From Devosia sp. (GTDB lineage Bacteria > Pseudomonadota > Alphaproteobacteria > Rhizobiales > Devosiaceae), in NCBI RefSeq assembly GCF_028290435.1, contig NZ_JAQGJV010000024.1:36223-100222 (forward strand): 64,000 nucleotides of DNA, read 5' to 3'. The notes beneath the pieces were generated by a model. The model saw nothing but the letters and a program-made list of their open reading frames with translations, ran no database searches and was not told the origin of the DNA. The translations under genes and the position numbers were made by a program. Below, one piece after another: positions 34,674 to 43,195 of the stretch. The first letter of the stretch is position 1. Each line of letters opens with the position of its first letter.

Positions 34674-35282
34674 ATGATCCGCACCCTTTTGACCACCACC
34701 GCCTTGTCCATAATGCTGACGGCTGGCGTCCTAGCCCAAGACGCTCCAGCAACGGTCGATAGCACCGTCGACACTACGGTTGATGCTGTCAACAGCGCCG
34801 TCACCGCCACCGGTGAGGCCGTCAAGGACGCCGCCGCAGACGCTCAGGATGCGGTGCATAACGCGACCGCCCGCGAGCCCTGGGACATTTCGGCCGGCTA
34901 TGTAGCCGTCGATACCGATAATCTGGCCACCAAGCTGATCGGCCAGTCGGTTTATTCCTCCACCGGCGACGACGCCCAGGATATCGGCAAGGTCAGCGAC
35001 CTGGTGTTCGATGCCAACGGCCAGATTGTTGCCGCCATCATCGGCGTTGGCGGCTTCATCGGCATCGGTGAAAAGTCCGTAGCCGTCGATTTCCGCACCC
35101 TGGAGTTCACCCTTGCGGCCGACAATACCGAGCGCTGGGTACTGCCCACCACCGCCGACGCTCTGACAGCCGCTCCCGAATTCGTCTGGAAAGACGACAA
35201 GCCGGCTGACGCTGTTACGCCTGCAGCCGATGGCGGCGCCATGGCGCCCGCCGATACGACGCCGGCTCCTGCCGTCCAGTAA
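34674..35282 (+). CDS. Secreted PRC-barrel domain protein
   Basis: The ATG at 34674 is chosen because ACGGAG precedes it and a clear signal peptide follows (IRTLLTTTALSIMLTAGVLA, then QDAPA). The 202-residue protein has an Ala/Asp/Val-rich helical stretch and one PRC-barrel domain: TKLIGQSVYSSTGDDAQDIGKVSDLVFDANGQIVAAIIGVGGFIGIGEKSVAVDF. It ends in an Ala/Pro-rich tail. It should be periplasmic. The next gene encodes a second PRC-barrel protein, separated by a terminator. Function unknown, but such proteins are often envelope- or stress-associated. Confidence 0.88.
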   Translation: MIRTLLTTTALSIMLTAGVLAQDAPATVDSTVDTTVDAVNSAVTATGEAVKDAAADAQDAVHNATAREPWDISAGYVAVDTDNLATKLIGQSVYSSTGDDAQDIGKVSDLVFDANGQIVAAIIGVGGFIGIGEKSVAVDFRTLEFTLAADNTERWVLPTTADALTAAPEFVWKDDKPADAVTPAADGGAMAPADTTPAPAVQ

Positions 35283-35305
35283 TCCTGGCGGCATCCAAAA
35301 AACGG

Positions 35306-35328
35306 GCCGGCCCTTCGGGGCCGGCTTT
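35306..35328 (+). terminator. Terminator between the two PRC-barrel genes
   Basis: GCCGGCCC-TTCG-GGGCCGGC is a perfect 8-bp stem with a stable UUCG loop, followed by only three T. It lies 24 bp after the first PRC gene stop and may act as a partial terminator or an mRNA stabiliser. Confidence 0.65.
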
Positions 35329-35350
35329 CGCCCATAAAGGAACCCATTCC

Positions 35351-36277
35351 ATGCGTCACGAACTGCTTGCCCTTCCCGCCTTTGTGCTGCTGCTCGCCGC
35401 TCCCGCCTTGGCCCAGCAGGCAGCACCACCGGTTGCTGCTCCCAGCGAACTGGAACAAAGCGGGCTGACGCCGCCGACCGTTCTCTCCGAGGGCTATTCG
35501 ACCCGCGGCCAGGACACGCTGGTGACGCGGCTCTTGGGGCAGAAGGTCTATTCCAGCGTTGCCGACGACGCCAAGGAGATCGGCACCATCAGCGACATGG
35601 TAGTGACCTCTGGCCAGGGCATTTCGGCCGTCGTCATTGGCGTCGGTGGGTTTCTGGGCATCGGCGCCAAGGATGTGGCCATCGATTTCGCCCAGCTCGA
35701 ATGGGCCGAGCTTGAAGACGGCAGCCGACGCTGGGTGCTCGATACCACCGCCGAAGAACTGACCGCCGCGCCGGCCTTCATCTGGACCGACAGCGAGGAG
35801 GCCAAGGGCCCCGCGATGACGCCCGAACAGGAACAAGAGCAGATGGCCCCCGGCGACCCCAATGCGGCGCCGGCCGATCCGGACGAGACCACCGACCAGC
35901 CCGACCGTCCGGTGATCAGCATCCCGATGGACCGTACCGGATTGACCGACTTCGACGGCAGCACCCTCACCGCAGACGAGCTGCGCGGCACCGGCGTTTA
36001 TGGCATCGATGACGAACCCATCGGCAACATCAGCGATGTGGTGCTGACCCCCCAGGGCGGCATTGATGCGCTCGTGGTGGATGTCGGCGGCTTCCTGGGC
36101 CTTGGCGCCAAGCCGGTCGCCGTGGGCTTCGACAAACTCAGCTTCTCCGCCGACACCAGCGGCACGCGGTATCTGTTCATCAATGCCAGCCGCGGGCAGC
36201 TCGAAGAGCAGGTGCCGTACGATCCGGCGACTTATGCGGCGGATCGGGCCAACCAGCGGATGGTGATTACGCCTTAA
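35351..36277 (+). CDS. Secreted protein with two PRC-barrel domains
   Basis: This 308-residue protein has a signal peptide (ELLALPAFVLLLAAPALAQQ). Its first PRC-barrel domain is TRLLGQKVYSSVADDAKEIGTISDMVVTSGQGISAVVIGVGGFLGIGAKDVAIDF. A Pro/Glu/Asp-rich linker leads to the second, LRGTGVYGIDDEPIGNISDVVLTPQGGIDALVVDVGGFLGLGAKPVAVGF. The two domains and the single domain of the upstream gene are clearly related to one another, which suggests duplication. The start has AAAGGA upstream. Expected location is the periplasm. Function unknown. Confidence 0.88.
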   Translation: MRHELLALPAFVLLLAAPALAQQAAPPVAAPSELEQSGLTPPTVLSEGYSTRGQDTLVTRLLGQKVYSSVADDAKEIGTISDMVVTSGQGISAVVIGVGGFLGIGAKDVAIDFAQLEWAELEDGSRRWVLDTTAEELTAAPAFIWTDSEEAKGPAMTPEQEQEQMAPGDPNAAPADPDETTDQPDRPVISIPMDRTGLTDFDGSTLTADELRGTGVYGIDDEPIGNISDVVLTPQGGIDALVVDVGGFLGLGAKPVAVGFDKLSFSADTSGTRYLFINASRGQLEEQVPYDPATYAADRANQRMVITP

Positions 36278-36361
36278 GCGGCTCATGTGAGCTCAAAGCC
36301 GCCACTCACTCGGTGTCATACCGGGGCAGGCCATGTTGGATGGTCCGGTGTGCACTAGGTT

Positions 36362-36417
36362 CCCACCCACCGCCCTTCCCGCGGATCAAGCCGCGGGACG
36401 GAGCGTGGGTGTGGGTG
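36362..36417. repeat. Short intergenic inverted repeat
   Basis: CCCACCCACCGCCCTTCCCGCGG is mirrored by CCGCGGGACGGAGCGTGGGTGTGGG. The inner CTTCCCGCGG arm resembles the repeat at 43578-43685. It lies in the gap between the second PRC-barrel gene and the fliJ terminator. Confidence 0.55.
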
Positions 36418-36495
36418 CGTTCGGTGTAAAACACGGGGGTGTGGTTCGCGCAAAGCACCGGCGTGGCAAGCGCAACGCGTCGGTGTGGTCAAACG

Positions 36496-36518
36496 AAAAA
36501 GGCCCGCTCATGCGGGCC
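36496..36518 (-). terminator. Terminator after fliJ
   Basis: On the minus strand GGCCCGC-ATGA-GCGGGCC forms a perfect 7-bp stem followed by TTTTT. It lies 24 bp after the fliJ stop. Confidence 0.9.
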
Positions 36519-36541
36519 TTAAAACGTCGATCCGAAACCTT

Positions 36542-36955
36542 TTACTGGTTGCGGAACCGGAGCCGGCCGATTTCGTCGTATTCGGCTTGCTCGACCTTGA
36601 GCTGCTCGACGGCTTCGCGCTGATGTTCGCGCTGGTCCAGCAGTTCGACCTTCTTGAGGTCTTCGATGGCTTCGGCCAGCGCGTCCTGAGCCGTTTCCAG
36701 CTTCTCGCGCATGTCATTGGCCGAGGCGATCAGGTTATCGCGCCGCGCCAGAGCCGCCTTGGCGAATGTCGAATAGGCGAAATGGGCGACATCAGAAATG
36801 CCGGTCTTGGTCTGCTCGATTTCGATCTGCTGGTCCAGTTCCCCCGCCATGCGGACGAAGTCGTTGACCATCATCTCGATCTGGGCGACCTGACGCCGCT
36901 TTTCGTCCACCTGGAACTTCTTGAGCCTAATGAGGCTCTCGCTGCGCGATTTCAC
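36542..36955 (-). CDS. fliJ: Flagellar export chaperone FliJ
   Basis: FliJ is a small coiled-coil protein that inserts into the FliI ATPase ring and helps cycle chaperones to FlhA. The 137-residue sequence is almost entirely helical: SLIRLKKFQVDEKRRQVAQIEMMVNDFVRMAGELDQQIEIEQ and DREHQREAVEQLKVEQAEYDEI-like repeats. The opening SRSESLIRLKKFQVDEKRRQV is characteristic of alphaproteobacterial FliJ. It lies 52 bp downstream of fliI on the same strand and is followed by a terminator. Confidence 0.9.
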   Translation of the reverse strand: MKSRSESLIRLKKFQVDEKRRQVAQIEMMVNDFVRMAGELDQQIEIEQTKTGISDVAHFAYSTFAKAALARRDNLIASANDMREKLETAQDALAEAIEDLKKVELLDQREHQREAVEQLKVEQAEYDEIGRLRFRNQ

Positions 36956-37007
36956 GACCCGTACTCCTTACACACCAAGTCAGTTCCGGGACGCGAACAC
37001 CGCCCCA

Positions 37008-38336
37008 TCAAACCGTCGCACTTGCCGCTTCGACAATCGCCTCGAGCTGCTTATAGCCCTCGGCCAGCGTCGTAGTCTCTTCCCGCTCCTGGCTCAAAAA
37101 AGCCTCGAGTGCCGGGTAGACGGCAATCGCACGGTCCACTTTAGGATCTGACCCTTTCCGGTATGCCCCCAGCCGGATCAGCTCCTCCATGTCGGAATAA
37201 ATCGACATGAGTTCGCGCGCCTTGGCCAGGACCGGTCGAAAATTGACCGGAACGCACCCTGGCATGGTGCGCGATATGGACCTTAGCACATTGACGGCGG
37301 GGTAACGTCCCCGCTCGGCAATTCCGCGCTCCATCACGATATGCCCATCGAGAATGCCGCGAACGGCGTCGGCAATGGGCTCATTGTGATCATCACCTTC
37401 GACCAAAACGGTAAATAGTCCGGTAACAGAGCCCGAATTTACCGTCCCTGGGCCTGCCCGCTCCAATAAACGTGGCAATTCTGTGAACACTGTCGGTGGA
37501 TAACCCTTGGCGGTGGGGGGTTCGCCGATGGCGAGACCGATCTCGCGCTGCGCCATCGCGAAGCGCGTCAGGCTGTCCATCATGCATAGAACGCGCTTGC
37601 CCTGGTCGCGGAAGAACTCGCTGAGGGCCAGTGTCATATAAGCCGCCTGCCGCCGCATCAGCGCGGCTTCGTCGCTGGTCGCCACCACGACGACGGCATT
37701 TTGGAGGCCCGCTTCCCCCAGATATTCCTGCACGAACTCGTGCACTTCGCGGCCGCGCTCGCCGATCAGGCCGATCACCGCGACGTCCACATTGGTATTG
37801 CGCGCCAGCATACTCATGAGCACGGACTTGCCGACACCCGAGCCGGCGAAGATGCCGAGACGCTGCCCTTCGCAGACGGTGGTAAAGGTATTGAGGCACC
37901 GCACGCCCAGGTCGAGCGGATCGCCGACCCGCACCCGGTCATGCGCCAATAACGGATTCTGTCGCAACGGATAGGGTGTTGCGCCACGGGGCAATGGGCC
38001 CTTGCCGTCGATCGGCTCGCCATTAGCATTGATGACGCGCCCCAGCCAGCTTTCGGACGGATAGGCTGCCCCGTCATTGCGCTGGAACACCGCCTTGCAG
38101 CCCAGCCGCACGCCCGAGAGCTGCCCGAACGGCAGGCAGAGCGCATGACCGTCCTTAAAACCGATGATTTCGGACGCGAGTTCCGCCCCATTGGTGGTTT
38201 CGATCGCCACCCGTCCGCCCACCCGCAATTCGCGCACCGGCCCGACGATCTCGATGAGAAGGCCCTGAACGGATTTGACCCGGCCAAAAACCTCCACATC
38301 GTCGATCGCGTCGATCGCCGAAGTCAGCGCCTTCAT
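37008..38336 (-). CDS. fliI: Flagellum-specific ATP synthase FliI
   Basis: FliI is the ATPase of the flagellar type III export apparatus, related to the F1 beta subunit. Walker A is [11 protein letters not shown], Walker B lies in [21 protein letters not shown], and [26 protein letters not shown] is the signature block. [28 protein letters not shown] and the C-terminal [14 protein letters not shown] follow. The ATG at 38336 (442 residues) is preferred to the GTG at 38348. It heads a fliI-fliJ unit divergent from ctrA, with a CtrA-type box 46-60 bp upstream. Confidence 0.96.
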   Translation of the reverse strand: MKALTSAIDAIDDVEVFGRVKSVQGLLIEIVGPVRELRVGGRVAIETTNGAELASEIIGFKDGHALCLPFGQLSGVRLGCKAVFQRNDGAAYPSESWLGRVINANGEPIDGKGPLPRGATPYPLRQNPLLAHDRVRVGDPLDLGVRCLNTFTTVCEGQRLGIFAGSGVGKSVLMSMLARNTNVDVAVIGLIGERGREVHEFVQEYLGEAGLQNAVVVVATSDEAALMRRQAAYMTLALSEFFRDQGKRVLCMMDSLTRFAMAQREIGLAIGEPPTAKGYPPTVFTELPRLLERAGPGTVNSGSVTGLFTVLVEGDDHNEPIADAVRGILDGHIVMERGIAERGRYPAVNVLRSISRTMPGCVPVNFRPVLAKARELMSIYSDMEELIRLGAYRKGSDPKVDRAIAVYPALEAFLSQEREETTTLAEGYKQLEAIVEAASATV

Positions 38337-38354
38337 GGTGAACCCCACAGTCCC

Positions 38355-38733
38355 GATTCGTCTTATGAACCGAATCGGATAGTAACCGATCGTTAAGCAA
38401 AAAGCGTTAATGAGACATTTGGAGCCGTCTGTGGTGCGTTTCGCGCCGCCACCCGCTCCAACCCCCAGCCACCCGCAATACCATGAGTCCCGAGAGTCGC
38501 TTAAAGGCTCGACTTAAACCATTTTCTTAAGAAAAATGAAGAGAATTAACCGTTAAATTTCAATGACTTAAACTTAATTCATCTTACCCGACTTTGCGTA
38601 TTGCTCAACCGAATTAAACTTTGTTAACTATTAGGGCTTAGGGTTCAGTCATATCCAGTAGGGTTTGGAGTGAGGCGGGCGTCAGGCCACCAGCCGCACT
38701 GTTCCAGCAGGAACGAATGACAAGGGGAATATA
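38355..38733 (+). promoter_or_regulatory. ctrA upstream regulatory region with four GAnTC sites and clustered TTAA motifs
   Basis: The 397-bp gap between the divergent fliI and ctrA genes has no ORF. It contains four CcrM methylation sites, at 38355-38359 (GATTC), 38372-38376 (GAATC), 38485-38489 (GAGTC) and 38494-38498 (GAGTC). About ten TTAA tetramers cluster between 38393 and 38627, including ATTA-N7-TTAAC at 38613-38628. Autoregulation by CtrA and hemimethylation-sensitive timing by CcrM, as in Caulobacter, are the expected functions. Confidence 0.55.
38382..38396 (-). promoter_or_regulatory. CtrA-type box upstream of fliI
   Basis: On the minus strand the sequence is TTAA-CGATCGG-TTAC, a TTAA-N7-TTAA-type site with one mismatch and exact 7-bp spacing, about 46 bp upstream of the fliI ATG. 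FliI is a known CtrA-dependent gene in Caulobacter. Confidence 0.55.
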
Positions 38734-39435
38734 ATGCGGGTACTCCTTATTGAGGACGACAGCGCGACAGCGCAAAGCATCGAACTGATGCTTAAATCTG
38801 AGAGCTTCAACGTCTATACCACCGACCTCGGTGAAGAAGGCGTCGATCTCGGCAAGCTCTATGATTACGACATTATCCTTCTCGATCTCAATCTGCCCGA
38901 CATGAGCGGCTACGAGGTGCTTCGCACCCTGCGTGTCGCCAAGGTGCAGACGCCCATCCTGATCCTGTCAGGCCTGGCGGGCATCGAGGACAAGGTGCGC
39001 GGTCTCGGCTTCGGCGCCGACGACTACATGACCAAGCCTTTCCATAAAGACGAACTCGTGGCCCGCATCCACGCCATCGTCCGCCGCTCCAAGGGCCACG
39101 CCCAGTCGGTCATCTCGACCGGCGAGCTGACCGTCAACCTCGACACCAAGACCGTCGAAGTGATGACCCAGCGCGTGCACCTCACCGGCAAGGAATACCA
39201 GATGCTGGAGCTGCTTTCGCTCCGCAAGGGTACGACCCTCACCAAGGAAATGTTCCTCAACCACCTCTATGGTGGCATGGACGAACCCGAACTCAAGATC
39301 ATCGACGTGTTCATCTGCAAGCTGCGCAAGAAGCTGAGCGTTGCGACCGGCGGCAAGAACTACATCGAAACCGTCTGGGGCCGCGGCTATGTGCTGCGCG
39401 AGCCCGACGAGCAGGAATATTCCGAGATCGCCTAA
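38734..39435 (+). CDS. ctrA: Cell cycle response regulator CtrA
   Basis: CtrA is the master cell-cycle and flagellar regulator of alphaproteobacteria. This 233-residue OmpR-family protein has the receiver acidic pair EDD at residues 7-9, the phospho-acceptor Asp51 ([17 protein letters not shown]), and Lys in [13 protein letters not shown]. Its winged helix is seen as [52 protein letters not shown]. It ends EYSEIA, without the AA pair by which Caulobacter CtrA is targeted to ClpXP. The phosphate donor ChpT is encoded at 46135, and its inhibitor SciP at 21494. Confidence 0.97.
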   Translation: MRVLLIEDDSATAQSIELMLKSESFNVYTTDLGEEGVDLGKLYDYDIILLDLNLPDMSGYEVLRTLRVAKVQTPILILSGLAGIEDKVRGLGFGADDYMTKPFHKDELVARIHAIVRRSKGHAQSVISTGELTVNLDTKTVEVMTQRVHLTGKEYQMLELLSLRKGTTLTKEMFLNHLYGGMDEPELKIIDVFICKLRKKLSVATGGKNYIETVWGRGYVLREPDEQEYSEIA

Positions 39436-39465
39436 AGCTTCTCGGCTCACCGCTAACGTCACACC

Positions 39466-39505
39466 GAACCCCGTGCAGCCTCCCCTGCGCGGGGTTCTGG
39501 TTTTC
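39466..39505 (+). terminator. Probable terminator after ctrA
   Basis: AACCCCG-TGCAG and CTGC-GCGGGGTT form a stem of about 11 bp with an 8-nt loop. The downstream T-rich part (TCTGGTTTT) is imperfect, so the terminator may be weak. Confidence 0.55.
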
Positions 39506-39605
39506 GCGGTGCGATTTTTCCCCCGACGCTGTCGAAACGACAGAACCCGGTTCGTCGTGTTGCCAGAAGCGCCACTAAACTGGCGCCGCAATCCGAGGAA
39601 CCCAG

Positions 39606-40463
39606 ATGCGCAAGCTCATCGCCCCCCTTGCAGCCGCCGCCAGCCTGCTGGCCGCCAGTGTCGCCCACGCCGAAACCGTTCCGGTCAACGGCATGAACAT
39701 CTACTACGAGATTACCGGCGCAGGTGACCCGCTGATCGTGCTGCCGGGCGCCTATATGACCATTCCCGATATGGGCGAGATCATCCCCATGCTGGCCAAG
39801 ACCCACAAGGTCATCACAATGGAATTTCAGGGCCATGGCCGCACTGAGGATATCGACCGCCCGATCACCTATGAGAACCTCGCCGATGACGTCGCCGGCC
39901 TGATGGACGCCCTGCATATCGAAAAGGCCGACGTGTTCGGCTATTCCATGGGCGCGGGCGCCGCCATCCAACTCACCATTCGCCATCCCGAAAAAGTCGA
40001 TCAACTGATCAGCGCCTCCGCTGGCTATGATATGTCCGGCATGCAGCCGGCCTATATGGCGTTTGTTCCGCAGATGAAGCCGGAAATGTTCATTGGCACG
40101 CCCATGGAGACCGCCTGGAAAAAGCTGGCGGTCAATCCAGACGGTTTTCCGGCCTTCGTCGACAAGATGATCGCGCTCGAGCACGAGCCTCTGGCTTGGG
40201 AGGCGGGCGTCAAGACCATCAAGAGCCCGGTGCTTGTCATCGCCGGCGATAGCGACGTGGTGACGCTGGAGCACGAAGTGGCGTTCTTCAAGTTGCTCGG
40301 CGGTGGTGTCATGGGCGACATGGGCGCGCCGCTCGCCGCCTCGCGCCTCGCCATCCTGCCCGCCACCTCCCATACTGCCGTCATCAACCAGCCCGAGCTG
40401 CTCCATGGCCTTATCGAGCCGTTCCTGCAGGGCGAAACGCCAAAATCCTTCATGGGTATGTAA
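39606..40463 (+). CDS. Alpha/beta hydrolase, probably periplasmic
   Basis: This 285-residue protein has a signal peptide (LIAPLAAAASLLAASVAHA, then ETVPVNG). An alpha/beta hydrolase fold follows, with the oxyanion segment DPLIVLPGAYM and the nucleophile elbow FGYSMGAGAA (Ser). A late acid (VIAGDSDVVTLEH) and His in LPATSHTAVI complete the triad. Homologues are annotated as hydrolases of the haloalkane dehalogenase/3-oxoadipate enol-lactonase type, but nothing fixes the substrate. It lies between ctrA and the DGPF-protein gene. Confidence 0.85.
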   Translation: MRKLIAPLAAAASLLAASVAHAETVPVNGMNIYYEITGAGDPLIVLPGAYMTIPDMGEIIPMLAKTHKVITMEFQGHGRTEDIDRPITYENLADDVAGLMDALHIEKADVFGYSMGAGAAIQLTIRHPEKVDQLISASAGYDMSGMQPAYMAFVPQMKPEMFIGTPMETAWKKLAVNPDGFPAFVDKMIALEHEPLAWEAGVKTIKSPVLVIAGDSDVVTLEHEVAFFKLLGGGVMGDMGAPLAASRLAILPATSHTAVINQPELLHGLIEPFLQGETPKSFMGM

Positions 40464-40486
40464 CCCCAGCCTCAGGAGATACCGCC

Positions 40487-40915
40487 ATGCGCTTCATGAT
40501 CATCGTCAAGGCCTCTCCCGAAAGCGAAGCTGGCATCATGCCACCGTCCGAACTGATCGCCGCTATGGGTCGCTATAACGAAACCCTGATCGATGCCGGC
40601 ATCCTGCTGGTCGCCGAGGGCCTGCAGGCATCCTCCAAGGGTGCCCGCATCAAATCCGAAGCGGGCAAGATCACCGTTACCGACGGGCCCTTCACCGAGA
40701 CCAAGGAGTTGATCGCCGGCTTCTGGCTGGTCCAGGTCAAGGACCGGGCCGAGGCGCTGGAATGGTGCAAGCGCATCCCGTTCGAGGAGGGCCAGGAAGT
40801 TGAACTGCGCCAAGTGTTTGAGTCCTTCGACTTCCCCGCCGACAGCGTGACCAGGGAGCATCTGGAGGCCGAGCAGGCCTGGCGAGAGGCCAATGAGAAA
40901 CCGATCACCCGCTAA
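40487..40915 (+). CDS. YCII-related DGPF-domain protein
   Basis: This 142-residue protein starts MRFMIIVKASPESEAG and carries the defining DGPF motif in ITVTDGPFTETKELIAGFWLVQV. It continues with a helical AEALEWCKRIPF segment and a Glu-rich tail. The fold is a ferredoxin-like alpha-beta dimer. Such proteins are typically encoded next to ECF42 sigma factors. Here an ECF42-like factor lies 6.4 kb away at 47306, transcribed on the other strand. The gene is followed by a bidirectional terminator shared with rpoH. Biochemical role unknown. Confidence 0.88.
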   Translation: MRFMIIVKASPESEAGIMPPSELIAAMGRYNETLIDAGILLVAEGLQASSKGARIKSEAGKITVTDGPFTETKELIAGFWLVQVKDRAEALEWCKRIPFEEGQEVELRQVFESFDFPADSVTREHLEAEQAWREANEKPITR

Positions 40916-40932
40916 CACGTTCTGCACAAACA

Positions 40933-40958
40933 AAAAGGCCGCCCCTCGGGGCGGCCTT
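40933..40958. terminator. Bidirectional terminator between the DGPF gene and rpoH
   Basis: AAAGGCCGCCCC-TC-GGGGCGGCCTTT is a long, almost perfect palindrome. It lies between the convergent DGPF-protein gene and rpoH, and gives A/U-rich ends on both sides, so it should stop transcription from both directions. Confidence 0.88.
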
Positions 40959-40978
40959 TCGCATTCTGCGGATGATTG

Positions 40979-41863
40979 TTAGGCGTTGGCGCCGGCCTGG
41001 TGGCGGGCGGCGTCCTTGACGGCATCCTGCACCTTTTCAAAGGCGCGGACCTCGATCTGGCGGATGCGCTCGCGGCTGACGTCGTATTGCTGGGCCAGCT
41101 CTTCGAGCGTCGACGGATTGTCCTGCAGGCGGCGGGCTTGGAAGATGGCGCGTTCGCGTTCGTTGAGCACTTCCATGGCGCCGTTCAGCAGCCCCATGCG
41201 CTCATTGTATTCTTCGCTGTCACCCAGGCGCGTTTCGGCGCTCGGCGTATCGTCGACCAGCCAATCCTGCCATTCGGACGAGCCTTCATCGGCACGCATC
41301 GGCGAGTTGAGCGAAGCATCGCCCGACAGGCGAGCGTTCATCGACACGACTTCCTCGGCCGTCACGTTGAGCGTGGTGGCAATCTGCGCGATCTGGTCGG
41401 GATGCAGATTGCCATCGTCGAGCGCGGCGATCTGGCCCTTGACCTTGCGCAGGTTGAAGAACAGGCGCTTTTGCGCGGCGGTGGTGCCGATCTTGACCAG
41501 CGACCACGAGCGCAGGACATATTCCTGGATCGCGGCACGAATCCACCACATCGCATAGGTGGCCAGACGGAAGCCCTTATCGGGCTCGAAGCGTTTGACA
41601 GCATGCATCAGGCCCACATTGCCTTCCGAAATGACTTCGGAAATAGGCAGGCCATAGCCGCGATAGCCCATAGCAATTTTGGCCACGAGGCGGAGGTGAG
41701 ACGTGATCAGACGCTGGGCAGCGCCCGGATCGGCGTGCTCCTTGTAGCGCTTGGCCAACATGAATTCTTCATTGGGTTCCAACATCGGGAACTTGCGGAT
41801 TTCTTGCAGGTAGCGGCTGAGACCGCCTTCGGCGGATAGGACGGGCAGATTAGTCTGGGCCAT
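40979..41863 (-). CDS. rpoH: RNA polymerase heat-shock sigma factor RpoH (sigma-32)
   Basis: The 295-residue start MAQTNLPVLSAEGGLSRYLQEIRKFPML is chosen. The frame extends upstream but the extra residues are not family-like. Region 2 includes LVAKIAMGYRGYGLPISEVISEGNVGLMHAVKRFEPDKGFRLATYAMWWIRAAIQEYVLRSW. The RpoH box reads QKRLFFNLRKVKGQ, and region 4 contains ISREERIRQIE-like DVSRERIRQIEVRAFEKVQ. Hyphomicrobiales often have more than one RpoH, and only one is in this window. It lies upstream of rluD in gene order, with an inverted repeat between them. Confidence 0.95.
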   Translation of the reverse strand: MAQTNLPVLSAEGGLSRYLQEIRKFPMLEPNEEFMLAKRYKEHADPGAAQRLITSHLRLVAKIAMGYRGYGLPISEVISEGNVGLMHAVKRFEPDKGFRLATYAMWWIRAAIQEYVLRSWSLVKIGTTAAQKRLFFNLRKVKGQIAALDDGNLHPDQIAQIATTLNVTAEEVVSMNARLSGDASLNSPMRADEGSSEWQDWLVDDTPSAETRLGDSEEYNERMGLLNGAMEVLNERERAIFQARRLQDNPSTLEELAQQYDVSRERIRQIEVRAFEKVQDAVKDAARHQAGANA

Positions 41864-42035
41864 TGAACGCACCCCTTTCTGGCTCCCCCGCATTCCGCGG
41901 GCGGAATATTTCGGCCCTGTCCGAGAGCGGCACAGGGGACGAAACGATCTCATATGTAAGCAGCAATCCGGCAATTGTAAGGGCTGCCGAACCTCAGCTA
42001 ACGTTACAAATTGGATAGGGTTCCAACCGGGCGGA

Positions 42036-42160
42036 CACCCTCACCCGGCCTCCGCTTCGCTCGGCAACCCTCTCCCCGTCGGGGAGGAATCCTGAGGGCT
42101 CAGTGCCCCTATTCTTCTCCCCGTCGGGGAGAAGGTAGCGCGCAGCGCCGGATGAGGGTG
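42036..42160. repeat. Intergenic inverted repeat with double CTCCCCGTCGGGGAG cores
   Basis: The outer arms CACCCTCACCCGGCCTCCGC and GCGCAGCGCCGGATGAGGGTG enclose two smaller palindromes, CTCTCCCCGTCGGGGAGG and TTCTCCCCGTCGGGGAGAA. This is a common rhizobial-type intergenic element. It separates rpoH and rluD. The rest of the 303-bp gap includes the rpoH upstream region, where no clear consensus promoter could be assigned. Confidence 0.8.
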
Positions 42161-42166
42161 CCTGCC

Positions 42167-43195
42167 CTACCGTGCAAACGCCTTGTCGAAATCCTCCAGC
42201 GCTTCCTCAAGCGCCTCCAGGTCCGGCGGCAATGGCGCCTCGAACATCATTTCCTCGCCCGTCGTCGGGTGTTCGAAGCCGAGTTCGGCGGCGTGGAGCG
42301 CCTGGCGGCCAAGCGCCACGATGGGGCCAGCGACCTCGGGCGGCAGACGGTTGATCTTGGTGACGTAACCGGGCGCATAGACCAGGTCGGAGACCAGCGG
42401 GTGGCCGATATAGGCCATGTGGACGCGGATCTGGTGGGTGCGCCCGGTTTCGAGCTGGCACTGGATACGGGTGATGTCCCAACCCTCGCCGCCGAAACGG
42501 GCTTCGACGGCGTAATGAGTGATGGCCTCGCGGCCGTCCTTGCGCACGGTCTGCTTGAGGCGATTGTTCTGGTCGCGACCAAGCGGGGCCTGAATGGTGC
42601 CCTTGCCGGTCTCCGTGGTGCCCCAGACGAAAGCGATATAGGCGCGGTGCAGCGGCCCGGTGCGGCCATGGTCGGCAAACTGGGCGGACAGGTGCTGATG
42701 GGCCAGGTCGGTCTTGGCGGCCACCATCACGCCCGACGTATCGCGATCGAGCCGATGCACGATGCCCGGGCGCTTGACGCCGCCGATGCCCTGCAGGCTT
42801 TCCCCGCAATGGAAGATCAGCGCATTGACCAGCGTACCGTTGGGACTACCGGGCGCCGGGTGAACCACCATGCCGACGGGCTTGTTGATGATGATGAGCT
42901 GGTCATCCTCGTAAAGGATGTCGAGCGGGATATCCTCGCCCTGGGGCTCGGCATCTTCTGGGGGCGGGGCGATAAGAGTGATTGTCTCGCCGGCCTTGAC
43001 GCGATATTTGGGCTCGCTGACGACAACGCCGTCGATAGCCACGGCGCCGGTGAGGATCAAGTCCTTGAGGCGGCTGCGGCTAAGAACGTCGTGGGCCTTG
43101 GCGAGGACAGCATCGAGCCGCCCGCCGGCCTGTTCGGCATCGACGACGACTTCGACTTCATCACCATCGATTTCCTCAATGGGTAGGTCCTGCAT
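42167..43195 (-). CDS. rluD: 23S rRNA pseudouridine synthase RluD family (RluA/RluD)
   Basis: RluD isomerises uridines in helix 69 of 23S rRNA. The 342-residue protein has an N-terminal S4 domain (GGRLDAVLAKAHDVLSRSRLKDLILTGAVAIDG). Its catalytic block HRLDRDTSGVMVAAKT contains the essential Asp, and ITHYAVEARF and QLETGRTHQIRVHMAYIGHPLVSDLVY follow. The C-terminus is acidic. Its ATG at 43195 overlaps the divergent ATG at 43194 of the small membrane protein, so the two genes share the tetranucleotide CATG and must control each other's leader. Confidence 0.94.
   Translation of the reverse strand: MQDLPIEEIDGDEVEVVVDAEQAGGRLDAVLAKAHDVLSRSRLKDLILTGAVAIDGVVVSEPKYRVKAGETITLIAPPPEDAEPQGEDIPLDILYEDDQLIIINKPVGMVVHPAPGSPNGTLVNALIFHCGESLQGIGGVKRPGIVHRLDRDTSGVMVAAKTDLAHQHLSAQFADHGRTGPLHRAYIAFVWGTTETGKGTIQAPLGRDQNNRLKQTVRKDGREAITHYAVEARFGGEGWDITRIQCQLETGRTHQIRVHMAYIGHPLVSDLVYAPGYVTKINRLPPEVAGPIVALGRQALHAAELGFEHPTTGEEMMFEAPLPPDLEALEEALEDFDKAFAR

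Noticed and set aside
38393..38410. TTAA-N10-TTAA as a further CtrA box
   Set aside because: Spacing is 10 and not 7. Other TTAA pairs in this region have spacings of 3, 6, 9 and 11 and are treated only as a cluster.
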